This document shows, piece by piece, positions 34,039 to 41,783 of a stretch of DNA of 64,000 bases (within the stretch, counting starts at the first letter, position 1; every line of letters begins with the position of its first letter). The notes under the pieces were generated by a model. The model did not search any database, was not told where the DNA came from, and saw nothing but the letters and a program-made list of their open reading frames with translations. The stretch comes from Nocardioides oleivorans (GTDB taxonomy: Bacteria > Actinomycetota > Actinomycetes > Propionibacteriales > Nocardioidaceae), in NCBI RefSeq assembly GCF_004137255.1, contig NZ_SDWT01000001.1, positions 620,001 to 684,000 of the forward strand, written 5' to 3'. Position numbers and translations under genes: made by a program.

Positions 34039-34044
34039 TAGGCT
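34039..34044 (+). promoter_or_regulatory. -10 element of ispD (leaderless)
   Basis: TAGGCT is followed by 6 nt and the GTG start codon. It gives ispD its own promoter, independent of the PTS operon 50 bp upstream. Confidence 0.55.
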
Positions 34045-34050
34045 CGCGCG

Positions 34051-34848
34051 GTGCCCCTCCCCCCGTCCGCCCGCGCCGCGGTCGTCATGCTCGCCGCGGG
34101 CGAGGGGCGCCGCAGTGGGCACCACACCAACAAGGTCCTGCTCCCGCTGGCCGGTCGCGGGGTCTTCACCTGGTCCATCGAGTCGGCCCGCCGGCTCGCG
34201 ACCGTGACCCACACCGTCCTGGTGATCCGCGAGGAGGACCGGGAGACCGTGATGGCCACCCTCGACCGTGAGGTGGGCCAGCCCGACGTGGCCGTCGTCG
34301 TCGGCGGCGACAGCAGGCACAGCTCGGAGTGGCAGGCCCTCCAGGCGCTGGCCCCGATGATCGAGGCCGGCGAGATCGACGTGGTGGTGATCCACGACGC
34401 GGCCCGCCCGCTGGCGGTGACGACGATGTTCGCCTCCGTCATCGAGGCCGCGCTCGAGCACGGCGGCGCGATCCCGGTGCGCGACCAGGGACACCTCACC
34501 GCGCTCGACGACGGCGGCGAGCAGCCCCCGGACCGCGTGGTGGCCGTCCAGACCCCGCAGGCCTTCCGGGCGGGTCCCCTGCTCGAGGCGTACCGCCTCG
34601 CCGACGCCGACGGCTTCGTCGGCACCGACACCGCGAGCTGCATGGAGCGCTACACCGACGTGCCGGTGCTCTGCGTCGACGGCGACGCCGGCAACATCAA
34701 GATCACGTTCCCCGAGGACCTCTTCCTCGCCGAGCGGCTGCTCGCCAAGGCAGACTGGGACCTGTCCGGACGGCAGCGCCACCGACGGGAGTCTGCGATG
34801 TCTCACCTGCGGGACCTGCTCCCCCACGGGGAGCGTGACCGCTCATGA
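34051..34848 (+). CDS. ispD: 2-C-methyl-D-erythritol 4-phosphate cytidylyltransferase
   Basis: 265 residues. The CTP-binding signature VVMLAAGEGRRSG with the lysine of NKVLLPLAG, VVIHDAARPLAV near 113, VVAVQTPQAFRAGPLLEAY near 165 and GNIKITFPEDLFLAERLL near 215 are all intact. It makes CDP-methylerythritol in the MEP pathway. A TarI-type CDP-ribitol enzyme is a weaker alternative. About 30 extra C-terminal residues are present. It lies 62 bp after the DRL-like gene but has its own leaderless promoter. In most actinobacteria ispD follows carD directly; here two degenerate homologues occupy that place. Confidence 0.88.
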   Translation: MPLPPSARAAVVMLAAGEGRRSGHHTNKVLLPLAGRGVFTWSIESARRLATVTHTVLVIREEDRETVMATLDREVGQPDVAVVVGGDSRHSSEWQALQALAPMIEAGEIDVVVIHDAARPLAVTTMFASVIEAALEHGGAIPVRDQGHLTALDDGGEQPPDRVVAVQTPQAFRAGPLLEAYRLADADGFVGTDTASCMERYTDVPVLCVDGDAGNIKITFPEDLFLAERLLAKADWDLSGRQRHRRESAMSHLRDLLPHGERDRS

Positions 34849-35153
34849 GCACGAGCGAGGCCGAGCTGCACTGCGAGGTGTGCCACCTGCTCACCGACCA
34901 CGAGCTGCACTACACCGGTCGCCTGCTCGACTCCGTGCGCTGCACCCGCTGCGGCACCCACGTCGAGCTGTCCTCGCGTGCGCTGATCCCGGCGTACGCC
35001 CTCGACCTCGAGCAGCGCCTGGTCAGCAAGCCGCGGCGGATGATGCGCCGGGTCGCGCGCGACCCGGTCGGCTACGTGCGCCAGCTGCCGCGGGCGGTGC
35101 TGCGCCAGCCCGGCAAGTTCCTCAGGGAGTTCCGGGGGCTCCTGCGTCGCTGA
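34845..35153 (+). CDS. Small zinc-ribbon-like protein
   Basis: 102 residues. Two cysteine pairs, C-x2-C at residues 10-13 (HCEVCH) and near 33-36 (RCTRCGTH), suggest a zinc ribbon; the C-terminal half is strongly basic (SKPRRMMRRVARDPVGYVR). It could bind nucleic acid or another protein. No specific function is recognised. The ATG overlaps the ispD stop (ATGA), so the two are coupled. The 3' end overlaps the convergent IspD-like gene by 32 bp. Confidence 0.7.
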   Translation: MSTSEAELHCEVCHLLTDHELHYTGRLLDSVRCTRCGTHVELSSRALIPAYALDLEQRLVSKPRRMMRRVARDPVGYVRQLPRAVLRQPGKFLREFRGLLRR

Positions 35154-35811
35154 CGGGCTCGCGGCGCACCCGCCGCGAGAGCTCGTCGACGCACTCCAGG
35201 AGGTTCACCGACGACGCGTCGTCGACGCGCCGGGCGAGCGAGGGGGCGCGCACCAGCCCGACCTCCCCGTGCGCCCGGAGCCAGGCGGCCAGGCGGGCGA
35301 AGTCGTCGATCGGCGGCCGGGCGTCGCGCTCGAGCGCCGCGGCCAGCACCGGCGCCGCGACCACTGCCGGCGACACCAGCGCGGCGAGCCCCTCGCGGTC
35401 GATCGTCCCGCCGATCCGGGCGTCCACGACCGTCTTCACCGTGTCGGTGACCGGACGGAAGGCAAGCGCGGACACCTCCGGCGTCGCGGCAGCACCGGTG
35501 CGGACCTCGCGCAGGAACTCCGCCGAGGCCAGCGGGCAGAGCGCGTCGTGCACCAGGAGGGCGGAGGTCGTGCCGGCAGCGCGCAGCTCGTCCCACCAGC
35601 CCGCGCCGGCCCGCACCTCGGCGGCGACGCCTGCGTGGCGCACCTCGCGCACCACCCGGTCGTGGTCGGCGGCGTCGACGGCCACCAGGAGCCGGTCCAC
35701 GCCCGACGCGGCCAGCGACCGCAGCGCGTGGAGGTAGAGGGGCGCACGGTGCAGCGAGGCGAACGGCAGTCCCCCGCGACCGGCCATCGCGAGCACCGCG
35801 GTGGCGCTCAC
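35122..35811 (-). CDS. Degenerate IspD-like protein A
   Basis: 229 residues. The fold of IspD is recognisable (VSALAFRPVTDTVKTVVDAR near 113, ASSVNLLECVDELSRRV near 200), but the catalytic loop is gone: LAMAGRGGLPFASLHRAPLY replaces the AAGxGxRxG...K motif, and HDALCPLA replaces HDAARP. CTP-dependent catalysis therefore seems unlikely. It lies beside carD where ispD sits in related genomes, so it may be the decayed ancestral copy or a repurposed protein; intact ispD is 1 kb away. Its GTG overlaps the stop of homologue B (GTGA). Confidence 0.65.
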   Translation of the reverse strand: MSATAVLAMAGRGGLPFASLHRAPLYLHALRSLAASGVDRLLVAVDAADHDRVVREVRHAGVAAEVRAGAGWWDELRAAGTTSALLVHDALCPLASAEFLREVRTGAAATPEVSALAFRPVTDTVKTVVDARIGGTIDREGLAALVSPAVVAAPVLAAALERDARPPIDDFARLAAWLRAHGEVGLVRAPSLARRVDDASSVNLLECVDELSRRVRREPVSDAGAPGTP

Positions 35812-36341
35812 GCGTCCGCCTGGACGTCGTCGACGTCGGGGGTGGTCAGCCGCTCGAGGGCCGCGATCTCGTCGGCCGAGGCGACGCGGGCAGCGGCGGC
35901 CGGTGCGACCCGCCGCTGGACGTCGTACGACGCCTCGAGCACCTCGACCAGCCGGCCCAGGTCCGGGGAGGGCTGCTGCGGCAGCGTGCCGAGCACGCGG
36001 GCCGGGAGCACGACGGGCGAGAGGACGGCGCCCGACTCCTCGACTCCCACGACGGGGAGCCCGGTCTCGCGGGACGCGGCGAGGCAGGCCGCGATGAACT
36101 CGGGTGGGGTCATCGGGCAGAGCGCGTCGTGCAGCACGAGGTCCTCGCCCGCCTCGACGAGGCCGGACCACGGCACGCTCGCGTCGACCAGGTCGACCCC
36201 GGACCGGCCCAGCGCCCAAGCGGCGCAGGCGACGAGCGACTCGCCGTGGACCAGCTGGTAGGGAAGGGCACCGCGCCCCTCGTCCACGACCATGCCGAGG
36301 GCAGGGGTGGGGTCGTCGTCGTCGATCATCGCTGGGTCCAT
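35808..36341 (-). CDS. Degenerate IspD-like protein B
   Basis: 177 residues, shorter than IspD (about 230). GMVVDEGRGALPYQLVHGES at the N-terminus stands where the CTP loop should be, and LVLHDALCPMTPPEFI near 87 matches the HDALCP motif of protein A. The two share the unusual HDALCP in place of HDAARP, which indicates common descent or tandem duplication and some selective retention. No IspD C-terminal NIKIT segment is present. ATG 36341 or ATG 36329 may be the start. It is cotranscribed with A and separated from carD by a strong terminator hairpin. Confidence 0.55.
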   Translation of the reverse strand: MDPAMIDDDDPTPALGMVVDEGRGALPYQLVHGESLVACAAWALGRSGVDLVDASVPWSGLVEAGEDLVLHDALCPMTPPEFIAACLAASRETGLPVVGVEESGAVLSPVVLPARVLGTLPQQPSPDLGRLVEVLEASYDVQRRVAPAAAARVASADEIAALERLTTPDVDDVQADA

Positions 36342-36380
36342 CGCGGGGCCACGCTATCCCCGTCGGCCCCGGACATGACG

Positions 36381-36413
36381 CGACCCCCGGCACGGGACGT
36401 GTGCCGGGGGTCG
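36381..36413 (-). terminator. Terminator after carD
   Basis: CGACCCCCGGCAC and GTGCCGGGGGTCG form a perfect 13-bp stem around a 7-nt loop, 26 bp after the carD stop. It should end the carD message before the IspD-like pair. Confidence 0.8.
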
Positions 36414-36438
36414 GGTCGTGGTGCGGGTGAGCCTGCGC

Positions 36439-36924
36439 TCAGGAGGCGAGGACCTCGTCGAGCATGGCCTCGGCCTTGTCCTCGTTGGTCTTCTCGGCCA
36501 GCGCGAGCTCGGAGACCAGGATCTGGCGAGCCTTGGCCAGCATGCGCTTCTCGCCGGCCGACAGGCCGCGGTCACGCTCGCGGCGCCACAGGTCGCGCAC
36601 GACCTCCGACACCTTCATGACGTCGCCGGAGTGCAGCTTCTCCAGGTTGGCCTTGTAGCGACGCGACCAGTTCGTCGGCTCCTCGACGTGGGCGGCACGC
36701 AGCACGTCGAAGACGCGGTCGAGGCCCTCCTTGTCGACGACGTCACGGACGCCGACGAGGTCGAGGTTGCAGGCCGGCACGCGAACGACCAGGTCCTGCT
36801 GAGCGACAATCCTGAGGACGAGATACTGCCGGTCCTCCCCCTTGATCGTCCGCATCTCGATGTCCTCGATGACTGCGGCCCCGTGATTGGGATAGACGAC
36901 CGTTTCGCCAACGGTGAAAGTCAT
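36439..36924 (-). CDS. carD: CarD-family RNA polymerase-binding regulator
   Basis: 161 residues, normal for actinobacterial CarD. The N-terminal RNA-polymerase interaction domain starts [20 protein letters not shown]-like (residues 2-21, seen here as [11 protein letters not shown]) and the helical DNA-binding domain carries [17 protein letters not shown] near 82. CarD binds RNA polymerase beta and stabilises open complexes at rRNA and many other promoters. ATG 36924 follows GGAAGGGGAAC. TAGAAT at 36957-36952 on the minus strand is a good -10. Confidence 0.96.
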   Translation of the reverse strand: MTFTVGETVVYPNHGAAVIEDIEMRTIKGEDRQYLVLRIVAQQDLVVRVPACNLDLVGVRDVVDKEGLDRVFDVLRAAHVEEPTNWSRRYKANLEKLHSGDVMKVSEVVRDLWRRERDRGLSAGEKRMLAKARQILVSELALAEKTNEDKAEAMLDEVLAS

Positions 36925-36951
36925 ATGTTCAGTTCCCCTTCCTAGGTGTCC

Positions 36952-36957
36952 ATTCTA
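36952..36957 (-). promoter_or_regulatory. -10 element of carD
   Basis: TAGAAT on the minus strand, 27 nt before the ATG, matches the -10 consensus at 5 of 6 positions. No clear -35 is seen. The AGGAAGGGG ribosome binding site lies between it and the start codon. Confidence 0.5.
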
Positions 36958-37080
36958 ACACGGGTTCGAATCGGCCTCCGACGCGTTTCCGCAGGTCAGA
37001 GGCCACATCCGGGGTTGACAGAACATATGTCGATGTGGTGCGCGCAGCCTCGGGAGGCCCAGGTGGGCATACTGCGGGCC

Positions 37081-37779
37081 ATGCCGACGTCCTCGACGCT
37101 GGCCCTCCTCCGGGCCGCGCACCCGCGCCAGGCCCTGGCCACCGCCGCCGCCCTCGCGGCCGCCGCGACCGTGGCCGGGCGGCCCCTGCGGGAGGTGGCG
37201 CTGGTCGGCGGCACCGTGCTCGTCGGGCAGGCCGTCCTCGGCTGGGCCGACGACCTCGCCGACCGTCCGCGCGACGCGCGGCACCGGCCCGAGAAGCCGC
37301 TCGGCAACGAGTCCCTCGACCCCGGCACCGCCTGGTTCGCGATCGCCTGCGCGGTGCTGCTCGTCGTCCCCCTCGCGGTCGCCCACGGGCGCGTGGCCGC
37401 GACGGCGTACCTCTCGCTCCTGGCGGTCTCCGCGATCGGCGACCGCCTGCTGCACGCCACGGTGCTCTCGTTCGTGCCCTGGGTGGTCAGCTTCGGCCTC
37501 TACCCCGTCTTCCTCGCCCACGGAGGATGGAACGGAGCCGGTACGTCGACCCCGCCGACGCCGCTCATGGTCGGGCTCGCCGCGGCCCTCGGGCTGGGGG
37601 TGCACGTGCTGCTCGCGCTGCCGGGCCTCGTGCACGACCACGAGGAGGGCGAACGCTCGCTCCCGCTGCTGCTCGCGCTGCGCACCGGGACGCCCCGGAT
37701 GCTCGTGATCGCGAGCGTGTGGACCGCGGCCGCCGTGGTCGCCATCCTGATCGCAGGGCGGACGGTCGGACTGACGTGA
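37081..37779 (+). CDS. UbiA-family prenyltransferase-like membrane protein
   Basis: 232 residues with about six membrane segments. GWADDLADRPRDARHRPEKPL near 57-77 matches the UbiA Asp-rich motif (ND-x2-D-x3-D form) with following RPxKPL, and LVHDHEEGERSLPLLLALRT near 183 resembles the second motif. UbiA enzymes attach prenyl chains to aromatic or other acceptors. The protein is shorter than MenA or UbiA (about 290) and the substrate is unknown. ATG 37081 is the best start; CATACT 7 nt upstream could be its -10. Confidence 0.75.
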   Translation: MPTSSTLALLRAAHPRQALATAAALAAAATVAGRPLREVALVGGTVLVGQAVLGWADDLADRPRDARHRPEKPLGNESLDPGTAWFAIACAVLLVVPLAVAHGRVAATAYLSLLAVSAIGDRLLHATVLSFVPWVVSFGLYPVFLAHGGWNGAGTSTPPTPLMVGLAAALGLGVHVLLALPGLVHDHEEGERSLPLLLALRTGTPRMLVIASVWTAAAVVAILIAGRTVGLT

Positions 37780-37787
37780 CCCGACGC

Positions 37788-37793
37788 TAGGCT
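37788..37793 (+). promoter_or_regulatory. -10 element of the lipoprotein-gpmA unit (leaderless)
   Basis: TAGGCT lies 7 nt before the ATG of the lipoprotein gene. Confidence 0.55.
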
Positions 37794-37800
37794 GTGGGCC

Positions 37801-38271
37801 ATGCGACTTCGACCCCTCGCGACCGCTGCCGCGGTCATCGCGCTCGCCGCTCCGCTGTCCTCCTGCGGCTTCAGCTACGCGACCGAGCGTGACTACACCC
37901 CCGGCAGTGGCAGCAACAACCGCGACGGCGTCGTCGACGTCCTCTCCGCGGTCGTGGTCTCGGCGGCCGACGGGTCGGGCACGTTCGTCGCGTCGCTCTC
38001 CAACAACGACGTCGACGAGGAGCAGAGCTTCACCGGCGTCTCCGGCGAGGACAGCTCGGTCCAGGCGGCCGACTTCGACCCGATCGCCGTCGCCCCGGGC
38101 GGCCTGGTCAACCTGGCCGATCCCGCCGCCGACATCGTGCTCACCGGCGACTTCGCCGCGGGCGACTTCGTCCCGCTCGCGGTCGACTTCGGAAACGGCG
38201 AGCGCATCACCCTGAACGTGCCCGTCGTCCCCGACGACTCCGGCTACTGGGAAGGCATGGACGCCTCATGA
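37801..38271 (+). CDS. Small lipoprotein of unknown function
   Basis: 156 residues. The signal peptide ends with a lipobox LSSC at residues 19-22, so the protein should be anchored by Cys22 outside the membrane. The mature part is acidic and beta-rich ([17 protein letters not shown] near 75, [15 protein letters not shown] near 100), like the copper- or cell-wall-associated small lipoproteins of actinobacteria, but no family is certain. The promoter is probably leaderless. Its stop overlaps the gpmA start (ATGA), so the two are coupled. Confidence 0.8.
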   Translation: MRLRPLATAAAVIALAAPLSSCGFSYATERDYTPGSGSNNRDGVVDVLSAVVVSAADGSGTFVASLSNNDVDEEQSFTGVSGEDSSVQAADFDPIAVAPGGLVNLADPAADIVLTGDFAAGDFVPLAVDFGNGERITLNVPVVPDDSGYWEGMDAS

Positions 38272-39011
38272 CCTACACGCTCGTGCTGCTCCGCCACGGC
38301 GAGAGCGAGTGGAACGCCAAGAACCTGTTCACCGGCTGGGTCGACGTCGCGCTGACCGAGAAGGGTCGCGAGGAGGCCGTCCGCGGCGGCACCCTCATCA
38401 AGGACGCCGGCATCCTCCCCGACGTCGTGCACACCTCCCTGCAGCGGCGCGCGATCAACACCGCCGCGCTCGCCCTCGACTCCGCCGACCGCCACTGGAT
38501 CCCGGTCAAGCGCAGCTGGCGGCTCAACGAGCGCCACTACGGCGCCCTCCAGGGCAAGGACAAGAAGCAGACGCTCGAGGAGTACGGCGAGGAGCAGTTC
38601 ATGCTCTGGCGCCGCTCGTTCGACGTCCCCCCGCCGCCGCTCGACGACGCCGACGAGTTCTCCCAGGCCGACGACCCGCGCTACGCCGACCTCGGCGACG
38701 AGCTGCCGCGCACCGAGTGCCTCAAGGACGTCATCGCCCGGTTCCTCCCCTACTGGGAGTCCGAGATCGTGCCCGACCTCCGGTCCGGCAGGACGGTCCT
38801 GGTCGCCGCCCACGGCAACAGCCTCCGGGCGCTGGTCAAGCACCTCGACGGCATCAGCGACGAGGACATCGCCGGGCTCAACATCCCCACCGGGATGCCG
38901 CTCGTCTACCGCCTCGACGAGTCGCTGCAGCCGACCGTCCCCGGTGGCGAGTACCTCGACCCCGAGGCCGCGGCCGCAGCCGCTGCCGCGGTCGCCAACC
39001 AGGGTCGCTGA
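38268..39011 (+). CDS. gpmA: 2,3-bisphosphoglycerate-dependent phosphoglycerate mutase
   Basis: 247 residues. [20 protein letters not shown] carries the phosphorylated histidine, followed by [11 protein letters not shown] near 50, [15 protein letters not shown] near 82 and [15 protein letters not shown] near 182 with the second histidine. It interconverts 3- and 2-phosphoglycerate in glycolysis. Position next to senX3-regX3 and phoU is conserved in actinobacteria. The start overlaps the lipoprotein stop. Confidence 0.97.
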   Translation: MTYTLVLLRHGESEWNAKNLFTGWVDVALTEKGREEAVRGGTLIKDAGILPDVVHTSLQRRAINTAALALDSADRHWIPVKRSWRLNERHYGALQGKDKKQTLEEYGEEQFMLWRRSFDVPPPPLDDADEFSQADDPRYADLGDELPRTECLKDVIARFLPYWESEIVPDLRSGRTVLVAAHGNSLRALVKHLDGISDEDIAGLNIPTGMPLVYRLDESLQPTVPGGEYLDPEAAAAAAAAVANQGR

Positions 39012-39050
39012 GCAGCGCGGGCCGACGGAGCCGGTCCCGGGCGGGATCGC

Positions 39051-39701
39051 TCAGTCGCGGGACGGCAGGTCGCCGGTGACCACGAAGACGACGCGGTTGG
39101 CGACCGAGACCGAGTGGTCGGCGATGCGCTCGTAGTAGCGGCCGAGCAGGGCGACGTCGACCGCGGCCTCGACGCCGTGCTGCCAGTCGGCCGACAGCAG
39201 CTCGGTGAAGCTGCGGCGACGGAGCTGGTCCATCACCTCGTCGTCACGGCCGAGCTCGATGGCCGCCTCGACGTCGCGCTCGATGATGATGTCGCGCACC
39301 CGGCGGACCATGTCCTCCGCGGTCTCGGCCATGCGCTGCATGGTCGGGCGGAGCTCGTCGGGCACGGCGACCGCGGGCACCCGCAGGCGGGCGATCTTCG
39401 CGACGTGGACGGACAGGTCGCCCATCCGCTCGAGCTCGGTGGCCATCCGCAGCGCCGAGACGATGACCCGGAGGTCGCCGGCGACGGGCTGCTGGAGGGA
39501 GAGCAGCGAGAAGGCGGTGTCGTCGACGCGCTCGCGTGCGGCGTCGATCGCCTTGTCGTTGCCGATCACCTGGTCGGCGGTGTGGACGTCACCGGTCATC
39601 AGGGCCTTGGTGGCCTCACGGACGGCCACCTCGACCTGACCGCAGATCTCGGACAGGTCGGCAAAGATGCCGTCTAGCTGGTCGTGGAAGGCCTCGCGCA
39701 T
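39051..39701 (-). CDS. phoU: Phosphate-transport regulatory protein PhoU
   Basis: 216 residues, two three-helix PhoU repeats with the acidic metal-binding motifs (ATELERMGDLSVHVAKIA near 90, LGRYYERIADHSVSVANRV near 187). PhoU damps the phosphate-sensing histidine kinase when phosphate is ample. It diverges from senX3-regX3. ATG 39701 is preceded by TAGAGT 7 nt away on the minus strand, a leaderless promoter, with a PHO-box-like repeat just upstream at 39741-39762. Confidence 0.96.
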   Translation of the reverse strand: MREAFHDQLDGIFADLSEICGQVEVAVREATKALMTGDVHTADQVIGNDKAIDAARERVDDTAFSLLSLQQPVAGDLRVIVSALRMATELERMGDLSVHVAKIARLRVPAVAVPDELRPTMQRMAETAEDMVRRVRDIIIERDVEAAIELGRDDEVMDQLRRRSFTELLSADWQHGVEAAVDVALLGRYYERIADHSVSVANRVVFVVTGDLPSRD

Positions 39702-39708
39702 GGGAGCC

Positions 39709-39714
39709 ACTCTA
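39709..39714 (-). promoter_or_regulatory. -10 element of phoU (leaderless)
   Basis: TAGAGT on the minus strand is followed by 7 nt and the ATG of phoU. Confidence 0.6.
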
Positions 39715-39740
39715 GGCAGCCGAAGCGAACACCCGTACGT

Positions 39741-39762
39741 CCTCGATGAACGCGGGATGAAC
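39741..39762 (-). promoter_or_regulatory. PHO-box-like direct repeat between phoU and senX3
   Basis: Two adjacent 11-nt units on the minus strand, GTTCATCCCGC and GTTCATCGAGG, match the direct-repeat form (GTTCACC-like plus 4 nt) known for PhoP/RegX3 sites. A weaker third unit GTTCGCTTCGG lies at 39730-39720. The position, upstream of both divergent promoters, fits autoregulation by RegX3. Confidence 0.6.
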
Positions 39763-39822
39763 ACTCGGCGCCCACCGTCCAGCGGGTCTGGCGGGGGTCG
39801 CCGCGTGCGTACGATGGTGGGC

Positions 39823-41043
39823 GTGGATCCGACGATGCAGGCCGGGTTGGCCGCCATCATCGGGGCCATCGTGGCAGGTGGGGCCGTGCTGGCGTGGCAC
39901 ATCAGTGACCGCCAGCGCTCCAGCATGCCCGCCCGGGAGGAGCCCGCCGTCCAGGAGGGCGCCGCCGCCGTCCTGAGCATCCTGCGCTCGAGCGCGATCG
40001 TCGTCGACGAGTCCGACCACGTGCTCAAGGCCTCCGCCCCGGCGTACGCCTTCGGGCTGGTGCGCGGCAACACCGTCGTCGTGCCGGAGCTGCTCGACAG
40101 CGTGGCCCAGGTGCGCCGCGACGGGCAGATCCGGGAGAGCGAGATCGACCTGCCGGCCGCCGACGGGGGCTTCGGACGCACGCTGACCGCCCGGGTCGCG
40201 CCCCTCGGTGCGCGACTGGTGCTGGCGCTGGTCGAGGACCGCACCCGCGAGCGCCGCGTCGAGGCCGTGCGGCGCGACTTCGTCGCCAACGTGAGCCACG
40301 AGCTCAAGACCCCGGTCGGCGCCATCCGGCTGCTGGCCGAGGCCGTCACCGACGCCTCCGACGACCCCGAGGCCGTCCAGCGCTTCGCCAACCGGATGCT
40401 CAAGGAGAGCGACCGGCTCTCGAAGCTCGTGCAGCAGATCATCGAGCTGTCGCGCCTCCAGGGGCACGACCCCCTGGAGAAGCCGGTGATGGTCGACGTC
40501 GACGCCGCCGTCGCGACCGCGGTCGACACGAGCGCGATGGAGGCCACCGCGAAGGAGATCACCGTCGAGTCGCGCGGCGAGCACGGCCTGGAGGTCTTCG
40601 GCTCGCAGGAGCAGATCGGCGCCGCCATCAGCAACCTGGTGGCCAACGCCGTCGCCTACTCCAACAACGGCTCGCGCGTCGTGGTCACCTCGCGCGCCGA
40701 GGGCGAGCAGGTCCAGGTCTCCGTCGTCGACCAGGGCATCGGCATCCCCGCCGAGGACATCGACCGGATCTTCGAGCGGTTCTACCGCGTCGACCCGGCC
40801 CGCCACCGCTCCACCGGGGGCACCGGCCTGGGCCTGGCGATCGTGAAGCACGTCGCGGCGACCCACGGCGGCGACATCTCGGTGTGGTCGGTGCAGGGCC
40901 AGGGCTCGACCTTCACCCTCACCCTCCCCCGCAACTCGGGCCCCCACGAGGGCGGCCCCACCACCCCTGTCGAGGTCGTCGCGCCCGCGATGACCCGCAC
41001 CCCCGATCCCACACGCAGAACACAGCAGGAGACCAGCAGATGA
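39823..41043 (+). CDS. senX3: Phosphate-sensing histidine kinase SenX3/PhoR
   Basis: 406 residues. One membrane segment (about 6-26), a PAS-like domain (about 45-140), the dimerisation/phosphoacceptor helix RRDFVANVSHELKTPVG near 150 with the conserved His, and a HATPase domain with NLVANAVAYSNNGS near 275, DQGIGIPAEDIDRIFERFYR near 305 and GTGLGLAIVKHV near 340. It phosphorylates RegX3 when phosphate is low. GTG 39823 follows TACGAT by 7 nt, a leaderless arrangement; an upstream ATG at 39813 is inside that -10. The stop overlaps regX3 (ATGA). Confidence 0.93.
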   Translation: MDPTMQAGLAAIIGAIVAGGAVLAWHISDRQRSSMPAREEPAVQEGAAAVLSILRSSAIVVDESDHVLKASAPAYAFGLVRGNTVVVPELLDSVAQVRRDGQIRESEIDLPAADGGFGRTLTARVAPLGARLVLALVEDRTRERRVEAVRRDFVANVSHELKTPVGAIRLLAEAVTDASDDPEAVQRFANRMLKESDRLSKLVQQIIELSRLQGHDPLEKPVMVDVDAAVATAVDTSAMEATAKEITVESRGEHGLEVFGSQEQIGAAISNLVANAVAYSNNGSRVVVTSRAEGEQVQVSVVDQGIGIPAEDIDRIFERFYRVDPARHRSTGGTGLGLAIVKHVAATHGGDISVWSVQGQGSTFTLTLPRNSGPHEGGPTTPVEVVAPAMTRTPDPTRRTQQETSR

Positions 41044-41717
41044 CCCGCGTACTCGTCGTCGAGGACGAAGAGAGCTACAGCGACGCGCTCGCCTACATGC
41101 TCCGCAAGGAGGGCTACGAGGTGGCGATCGCCGCCGACGGCAACACCGCCCTCACGGAGTTCGACCGCTTCGGACCCGACATCGTCCTGCTCGACCTCAT
41201 GCTGCCGGGCGTGCCCGGCACCGAGGTGTGCCGCCAGATCCGGCAGTCCTCCTCGGTCCCGGTGATCATGGTCAGCGCCAAGGACGACGAGGTCGACAAG
41301 GTCGTCGGGCTCGAGCTCGGCGCCGACGACTACGTCACCAAGCCCTACTCCCCGCGCGAGCTCGTCGCCCGCATCCGGGCCGTGCTGCGCCGCGGCCAGG
41401 AGCCCGACCTGATGCCCGACACCCTCGAGGCCGGACCGGTCCGGATGGACGTCGAGCGCCACGTCGTGACCGTCGGCGGCAGCGAGCAGCGCCTGCCGCT
41501 CAAGGAGTTCGAGCTCCTCGAGATGTTCCTGCGCAACCCCGGCCGGGTGCTCACCCGCGGGCAGCTCATCGACCGCGTCTGGGGCTCCGACTACGTCGGC
41601 GACACCAAGACCCTCGACGTGCACGTCAAGCGCCTGCGCGCCAAGCTCGAGCCCGACCCCAGCGAGCCGAAGTTCCTCGTCACGGTCCGCGGCCTGGGCT
41701 ACAAGCTGGACCTCTGA
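41040..41717 (+). CDS. regX3: Phosphate response regulator RegX3/PhoP
   Basis: 225 residues, OmpR/PhoB family. Receiver domain 1-120 with phosphorylated Asp in IVLLDLMLPGV (about 52) and Lys in DDYVTKPYSPREL; winged-helix DNA-binding domain about 130-225 with LPLKEFELLEMFLRNPGR and TKTLDVHVKRLRAKLEPD. It controls phosphate-starvation genes through PHO boxes. Coupling to senX3 by a 4-bp overlap is the standard arrangement. Confidence 0.96.
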   Translation: MTRVLVVEDEESYSDALAYMLRKEGYEVAIAADGNTALTEFDRFGPDIVLLDLMLPGVPGTEVCRQIRQSSSVPVIMVSAKDDEVDKVVGLELGADDYVTKPYSPRELVARIRAVLRRGQEPDLMPDTLEAGPVRMDVERHVVTVGGSEQRLPLKEFELLEMFLRNPGRVLTRGQLIDRVWGSDYVGDTKTLDVHVKRLRAKLEPDPSEPKFLVTVRGLGYKLDL

Positions 41718-41783
41718 CCACGGCGAGGTGGTCCGCCGGACGGGCTGGTGCAACCGGCTCGGGACCGCCTGCGTCTGACGCAC

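Noticed and set aside
34051-34848. TarI-type CDP-ribitol synthesis enzyme
   Set aside because: No TarJ-type reductase or teichoic-acid genes are adjacent, and the IspD signatures are complete; the DRL-like neighbour favours IspD.
35122-36393. One continuous 423-codon minus-strand frame spanning both IspD-like genes
   Set aside because: The upstream part is Arg/Gly-rich nonsense; the GTG at 35811 overlapping the stop of the 35808-36341 gene gives a proper IspD-like start.
22301-37030. CATATG palindromes at 22303, 29027, 36922 and 37024 as one shared operator
   Set aside because: The six-base match alone is weak and two copies are at carD and the UbiA gene, with no functional tie; only the longer 15-bp element is kept.
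37015-37043. TTGACA as the -35 of a UbiA-gene promoter
   Set aside because: No acceptable -10 lies at 16-19 nt spacing; the nearer CATACT before ATG 37081 is more likely.
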